From assembly GCA_001931905.2 (NCBI GenBank), contig MSJI02000087.1, positions 1 to 33,901 on the forward strand: DNA of 33,901 bases, given 5' to 3'. Below the pieces are notes generated by a model, which saw only the letters and a program-made list of their open reading frames with translations, was not told where the DNA came from and made no database searches. Shown one piece after another: positions 30,050 to 33,901 of this stretch. A program made the position numbers and the translations under genes. How positions within the stretch are numbered: the stretch's first letter is position 1; every line of letters begins with the position of its first letter. The DNA is from Cladosporium sp. IMV 00045 (Eukaryota; Ascomycota; Dothideomycetes; Cladosporiales; Cladosporiaceae).

Positions 30050-31018
30050 AAATGTGATTTTGGCTTCTTCGCTATCTTCAGTTACTGCACTGAAATGGTA
30101 CTCATCAGGCGCGAGAATTCTGCTAAAGTATGACATAATTTGGCATGCTGTCCCGAAGTATGTCTCGAGGCCCTTTGTCCCTTTGTAGGGATCGAATGGT
30201 CTGGTCTTGCCTTGAAGATCGACTTGTGAGGATTGAAAGTGACTAAGGGCGACTCCACAATAGTATGTTAGCATACAATTGGGTCTCTCAAAGCACAGCC
30301 TATAGGCGTCTTGCAATAGTGATTGTATCGCATCGATGATCGTACGAAGAATACTCTCACCCCCTAGTGGAGGGACGGCGATCGCTGTTCGAATTTCGTC
30401 TTTCCTGAGACTCTATATGTGCTAGGCGATGCCTGTCTCCCTGAGTCAAGGCGTTAAGGCAGGCACATGATCGTCAAAGCCGTTTACTCGATTTGCATCT
30501 TCAGCAGCATCACGTTATTCTTATTGGGTTTCGCCCTTCTGAGCGCAGTAAAAGTCATGCCTCTGGGATCTTGGTAGCTCCGAGCTCGCTCTCTCATCCT
30601 ACTTTACTACTTCGAAATACTTTTGCCTGCTATTGGTCTTGAAGAATCGTTAGCAGGCACGGTCTGGAGTCCAGATCTTGTTCGTCGAATGGGTTTGTTT
30701 CGTGCGGACATCCACTCCACGTTTCTGCTGATTCACCCATCCGTGCAATTGCTTGCAGTGTTTTCGCATCAAACGCAGATCGCGACATACGTAAGAGCAG
30801 GCAATGCTCCTATCGTTCAATCCGTCGCATCTGGGTCCATCGAAGCAGACTAGAAGGATTGGGACAGGAGAATCGGTCAGTTTTGGGTATACGACGTCTT
30901 CGTGAACCTTCGCTAGAGTAGAGCAGCCTGCGACTGCAAGGGCACTATTACATACTGGCATACTACATATATGAGGATTTTGTGCTCATCGAATTTCGAG
31001 CAGGCGGTCGGAATCCAT
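30050..31018 (-). pseudogene. OrsD-like C2H2 family relic, copy B
   Basis: From the minus-strand ATG at 31018 pieces in several frames follow the family order. These are FDEHKILIYVVCQYVIVPLQ (first Cys read as Tyr), CSYVCRDLRLMRKHCKQLHG, then WVNQQKRG and RFFKTNSRQKYFEVV. After a decayed stretch come LCFERPNCMLTYYCGVALSH, then FQSSQVDLQGKTRPFDPYKG and DEYHFSAVTEDSEE. The last half aligns at DNA level with 12000-12640 (copy A2). In the CQRFF motif this copy has TAA where copies A1 and A2 have CAA and CAG. It is truncated at the C-terminal side next to the UbiA gene. Confidence 0.7.
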
Positions 31019-31318
31019 TATAGTAATAATTAATCCAAAAATATAGCAGCATTTGTTATGTCGCCTTGTATTTGTTTTCACTATCGAACACATTCTCGGG
31101 AAAACAGCAGGGGTAGCATCTGCACAGCACTGTGTTTATTCAAGCCAATGTGTTTTCTTGAACTACACTGCGTTTGATAACGTATCGGTATGCTCTCGTA
31201 CATTCTGGTGTCTTTGACCTTTTGATGAAGGTATTCTTCCACCGTGTGCAGAAGAGCATTCCTTTTCATCTTCACACCAAGGAATACTCCAGCTATTCCA
31301 ACTGCCAGTGATTAAAAT
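31019..31318. other. No gene seen
   Basis: This is a short AT-leaning spacer between two minus-strand relics. Confidence 0.4.
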
Positions 31319-32168
31319 TCATGTTCTGACTGGTGATGATGCGCGATGTGTATTTTTTGTAGGCCTTTGAGTAAGTGATTTCTGGATGCGTCGCACACCT
31401 CGGTTCAATTGTACCCTGACGATGTCATCTAGCATTGCCATATCTGTATCGGAGAACTCAGCACAAAGCTGCTGCCACTGGGTTTCTTTCGAAAGCCTGA
31501 GAAGTCGCTCTGCTAGGCGTTTCTTTTCCGTCTTTCGACCGACTCTTTGGATAATCGGCCATGACTTGATCAGCTCTGCGATCAAAGAATGCCAGCAGGA
31601 AAGTCGTCCAAGGATAGTGTCGACCTGGTCCAAAAGGTTTGCGGAAAGTCCTCGCAGGCCAGCTTCGTCATACCGGTCGACAAATGCTGGACTGAGACGC
31701 AGAGTTCGAATGAACGCTGTACAGTTGTTCGCAGTCATGAAGTTCCCGGCGTACATGAAGCCACCTCGTAAAGTGACAACGGCATGAATGCAACCACTGC
31801 TCAAGTATAGCGGGTTGTTTCAGCTTACGATCACGCACCGACCTCCTCCAAATTGATCGATAATGCGGCTCAGACGTTCTGGTCCTGGGGGTTCGTCATA
31901 CAGAAGCTTTAGATTATGCTCGGTGGGAGGCCAGCAAACAAAAAGCTTCACCGTGTCATCCACAGGCATTGCCAGACTGGCCAGAAAGTGATCTGTTGTA
32001 CATCAGCCGCAGTTATGCACGGATACTTTTCATTATTTGAGAATGAATACCAATATGGACGTCCGACCATGACCCTGCCAGACTTGCGAACATCTCAGCC
32101 TGTTGCGGCTGGTACAGAAAGTCTGGATCAACGTGGGCTCGATCTAAGGCGCCATCGAGCCATCCTGC
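31319..32168 (-). pseudogene. JmjC/cupin-like fungal protein, broken
   Basis: Two minus-strand frames, 32168-32013 and 32002-31319, follow each other. The first has DPDFLYQPQQAEMFASLAGS and SWSDVHIG. The second has VKLFVCWPPTEHNLKLLYDE, GPERLSRIIDQFGGG, then an in-frame TGA (31822-31820), then NNPLYLSSGCIHAVVTLRGG and a helical tail. The order 'WxxxPPTxHN' followed by 'YLPSGxxHAxxTLxGG' resembles the JmjC-fold (cupin) proteins found in many fungal genomes. The metal-binding His/Asp set is not secure in this copy. The frame break may be an intron or decay. A small open tail (31319-31500) is helical with no known domain. The function is unknown. Confidence 0.5.
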
Positions 32169-32741
32169 TCATGTGCAAGGGGAGCAGAGGGTCTGGTGCA
32201 CATCTCATTGGAAGAATTCTCCTGTCGCTGAGATGTGCTTGGGCAAACCATTAGCTCTTAACATTCAAATTATTTGCTGTGGATGTAATTTTATGTGATC
32301 ATTTTGAATAAATTCAACGTTACTCGAGACCAACATCATTGGTCGGATCTTCGGTACGGGCCGCCCAGTCTTGAATCTCTAGAAAGTCTAAAACACGTCA
32401 CCTGACTCATCGCGCTTGGATTTCGGACGGTTGATTGCCCGTCGCGCTAAAGTGCGGGTGAGGCCCATGAATGTCAACTCGCGAGGACGCGCGCGCAACA
32501 CCCATTTCGCCTTCTCTTCACGCCAGAGACAAGGCGCTTGTACTTCTATTGAGGTTGCGGCCTCCCTCGGTGGCGCAAAGTCGTCTCAGTCACGCCATGT
32601 TCCATCCCTGGAGATTCGAGTATCTGAAGCGTACTGTATTTGTCAAGGAAGCAGCGTTGAAGTAGCATCTGTGAATTCTCTCTCACTGCGGTGATTTGTC
32701 CGTACACTCCTCCGCTACACCAGGCGACTTTTCCTAGCACA
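32169..32741. other. Intergenic, presumed promoter of the terminal gene
   Basis: No convincing gene is present. Two overlapping plus-strand frames (32416-32694 and 32471-32665) are short and without domains. Confidence 0.4.
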
Positions 32742-33901
32742 ATGGCTGGTCGTAGCGCATCCGACTATGAAGACTTGCTCTCAAAGCTTGAAGAGGCACG
32801 GCAGGGGCAGAGGCGCGCGGAAGAACAACAGCGATAGGCGGAAGAACAACAGCGACGGGCAGAAGAAGAACGGCAACACGAAGCGGGACTGCGGCGACAG
32901 GCGGAAGAGCACAACCAGGAAACGACCTTTGGCGAATACATAGCCGCTTGTCACTCGCTACTCTGCGCCCCTTTACGAGTCGCATGCCCATCTCGGTCAA
33001 CGAAAGGTAGCATTCCTGCGCCAACTGGAAAGTATTGCCTAACCAGATTTCGAGAATGGACCGATTTCGACGCCCGGCAAACCGAGATATACAGCATCGT
33101 ACGCCGCTACCTGCAGCCAGATGGGCCAGACGCGCCGCGGCTGTTCTCTCCTGTGCTCGCTCTCCGAGACCTTGGACGAAGGCTGTGCTCGCGACCCCTC
33201 AGCAGCGAAAAGGATCTGGAAGGAGTTGAGCGTTACGGGAAGGACGACCACGTGCAAGATATCATCTCAGCGCTCTGCAAGAATCATGAAGCTTGTGAAG
33301 AGTTGCGACTTGGTAATGGCTTCCGCTTCGACAGTCACGCGAATGCTCTGGACGAAGAGGCTGCTGAAGCTCGGGAGAGAGACACAACGTCAGGGAGGAT
33401 GCAACCCGATCAGTTCTGCGTCCACCGCATGGACGGTGATTCGAGCACCCTGTTGATGACTGTCGAGTACAAGCCACCGCACAAGTTGTCCACGGAGAAT
33501 TTGTGCGCCGGCCTGCGACCCATGAATTTCTGGGAGAAGGTGGTCAATTCCGAGACCATCCCCACAGACAAGGCAGAAAAACTCTCATACAATGCGGCGC
33601 GGCTCACTGGGGCTGCACTCGTGCAGGAATATCATGTGATGATACAAGAAGGTCTAGTGTACTCGTGTCTGTCCACGGGGATAGCTCTCGTGTTCCTCTA
33701 CGTGCCCGAAGACGAGCCGACTACGCTGTACTACCGTCTCTGCGTGCCGAACGAGGATGTACGGTCAGTGGGTGATGGAATCTCTCAGCATCCCGTTACT
33801 GCCGTTGCCAGGTTGCTGTGCCTCGGCCTGATGAGCTGCGCGACGTCTCTGCGGAGCAATGCATGGCGCAACAGGGTCAAAAATGTGGTACACGTTTGGG
33901 A
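32742..33901 (+). pseudogene. N-terminal part of a fungal kinase-like family protein, one nonsense codon, runs off the window
   Basis: The ATG at 32742 opens MAGRSASDYEDLLSKLEEAR, a coiled coil with repeated AEEQQR units. A TAG at 32835-32837 lies between CGA and GCG; the matching position in a later unit is CAG. The same frame then stays open to the end of the window (1,064 bp). It contains TTFGEYIAACHSLLCAPLRV, RLFSPVLALRDLGRRL, DDHVQDIISALC, PDQFCVHRMDGDSSTLLMTV, then EYKPPHKLSTENLCAGLRPM and GAALVQEYHVMIQEGL. I recognise this as the N-terminal region of a large fungal family that often ends in a protein-kinase-like domain, which would lie beyond the edge. With one early stop it may be dead or may start downstream. 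Confidence 0.65.

Noticed and set aside
20073..30961. OrsD-like genes plus the UbiA gene as an orsellinic-acid-type cluster
   Set aside because: The OrsD-like copies are broken repeats, and no polyketide synthase or tailoring gene is present. Proximity is not evidence of a cluster.

Overview
The window looks like accessory, repeat-rich nuclear DNA from a filamentous ascomycete (Pezizomycotina). The reasons are short GT-AG introns of about 50-70 bp with CTRAY-like branch sites, two HET-domain (heterokaryon incompatibility) genes, a Tad1-like LINE tail, Fot1/pogo and hAT DNA transposons, a Ty3/gypsy chromovirus, and C-to-T decay in CpA context typical of repeat-induced point mutation (RIP). The species cannot be named from the sequence.

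Layout. 1-1675: 3' end of a Tad1-like LINE. 2976-4559: intact secreted alpha/beta-hydrolase (S33/TAP-like). 5327-7285: broken MYND/DUF4470 gene. 8932-11069: HET-domain pseudogene, plus strand. 11476-13725: two head-to-tail relics of an OrsD-like C2H2 family, minus strand. About 13913-14543: second LINE tail. 14754-19511: second HET gene, minus strand, split by a 2,699-bp hAT transposon (15617-18315) with perfect 8-bp target duplications and an apparently intact transposase. 19935-21609: RIP-eroded, AT-rich island that begins with a third OrsD-like relic. 21610-27500: gypsy chromovirus with two 216-bp LTRs, a gag with two nonsense codons and an intact pol. About 27640-28400: Fot1/pogo relic. 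29077-30030: intact UbiA-family prenyltransferase or cyclase. 30050-31018: fourth OrsD-like relic. 31319-32168: decayed JmjC/cupin-like gene. 32742 to the end: a fungal kinase-like family protein whose frame is open to the window edge apart from one early TAG.

Few genes look functional: the hydrolase, the UbiA protein, the hAT transposase and gypsy pol. Most other coding regions are pseudogenes. Many of their stop codons are TAA or TAG where a copy, a repeat unit or family resemblance suggests glutamine (CAA or CAG), the change RIP makes. I see no metabolic operon-like unit. The genes are linked mainly by shared decay, nesting of mobile elements (gypsy inside a RIP island, hAT inside HET) and repeated sampling of fungal-expanded families (HET, OrsD-like, MYND/DUF4470, kinase-like).
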